From positions 1 through 5,346 of the forward strand of contig CAMEUC010000102.1 of NCBI GenBank assembly GCA_945937855.1: 5,346 nucleotides of DNA. The letters are read 5' to 3'. This stretch comes from an uncultured Clostridium sp. Lineage in GTDB: Bacteria > Bacillota > Clostridia > TANB77 > CAG-508. Every line of letters begins with the position of its first letter. Positions within the stretch are counted from its first letter, which is position 1. Position numbers and translations under genes: made by a program. Below the pieces are notes generated by a model. The model was given only the letters and a program-made list of their open reading frames with translations, was not told the origin of the DNA and did no database searches. This document shows positions 5,274-5,346 of this stretch, one piece after another.

Positions 5274-5346
5274 ATCATTTTTATTAATTCTATAAATTGT
5301 AATTTGTGTGAGTAATTGCTTTGTTAAAAATATCAAAAAACATCCG
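5274..5346. other. Right edge, no supported gene
   Basis: One minus-strand frame is open from the edge to TAG at 5289-5291 (about 18 codons), which could be the tail of an upstream gene. It is too short to support, and it does not look like the usual end of ScpA. No terminator hairpin with a T-run is visible here. Confidence 0.3.

Noticed and set aside
5292..5305. ATAAATTGTAATTT also found on the minus strand near 3149-3136, considered as a dispersed repeat
   Set aside because: A shared 14-mer of almost pure A/T is expected by chance at this composition, and the flanks do not match.

Overview
The window comes from an AT-rich, low-GC Gram-positive bacterium, most likely an uncultured gut-type Clostridia lineage. 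The evidence is the composition (mostly A/T by eye), heavy use of Ile/Lys/Asn, strong purine-rich Shine-Dalgarno sites, and the gene set scpB, a KGITL-type prepilin-like protein, greA and a tandem-OB SSB. I could not narrow the species from sequence alone. Every supported gene lies on the minus strand, so the window reads from right to left.

Right part (5346 to 3139): a near-consensus promoter drives scpB, the kleisin-associated winged-helix subunit of the SMC condensin. Its stop codon overlaps the start of a small prepilin-like membrane protein by 8 nt, and that gene's ribosome binding site lies inside scpB, so the two are probably translationally coupled. The pilin leader contains four perfect copies of a 7-bp unit. 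Next comes an unrecognised soluble protein of about 286 residues, whose -10 box and ribosome binding site are framed by a 7+7 bp inverted repeat.

Middle part (3138 to 1747): greA (transcript cleavage factor) has its own TTGACA-17-TAATAT promoter. It is followed by a two-OB-fold single-stranded-DNA-binding-like protein that starts at TTG, has a TAGACA-17-TATAAT promoter, and ends in a Rho-independent terminator that overlaps its last codons.

Left part (1746 to 1): after that terminator a TATAAT box abuts a 120-nt element with about 34 bp of stem closing a GC-rich 44-nt head. This is the most interesting unexplained object in the window and is best read as an unclassified structured RNA (or, less likely, a small palindromic mobile element). 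After an 18-bp perfect palindrome comes a large multi-pass membrane protein with hallmarks of GT-C-like glycosyltransferase relatives. It is broken by a one-base insertion near codon 53 and runs off the left edge.

Functionally the window is a chain of small housekeeping units (chromosome segregation, transcript rescue, DNA binding) with separate promoters, not one pathway. No CRISPR array, tRNA, rRNA or recognisable insertion sequence was seen. The best leads are the structured element, the frameshift, and the heptanucleotide repeat in the pilin leader.
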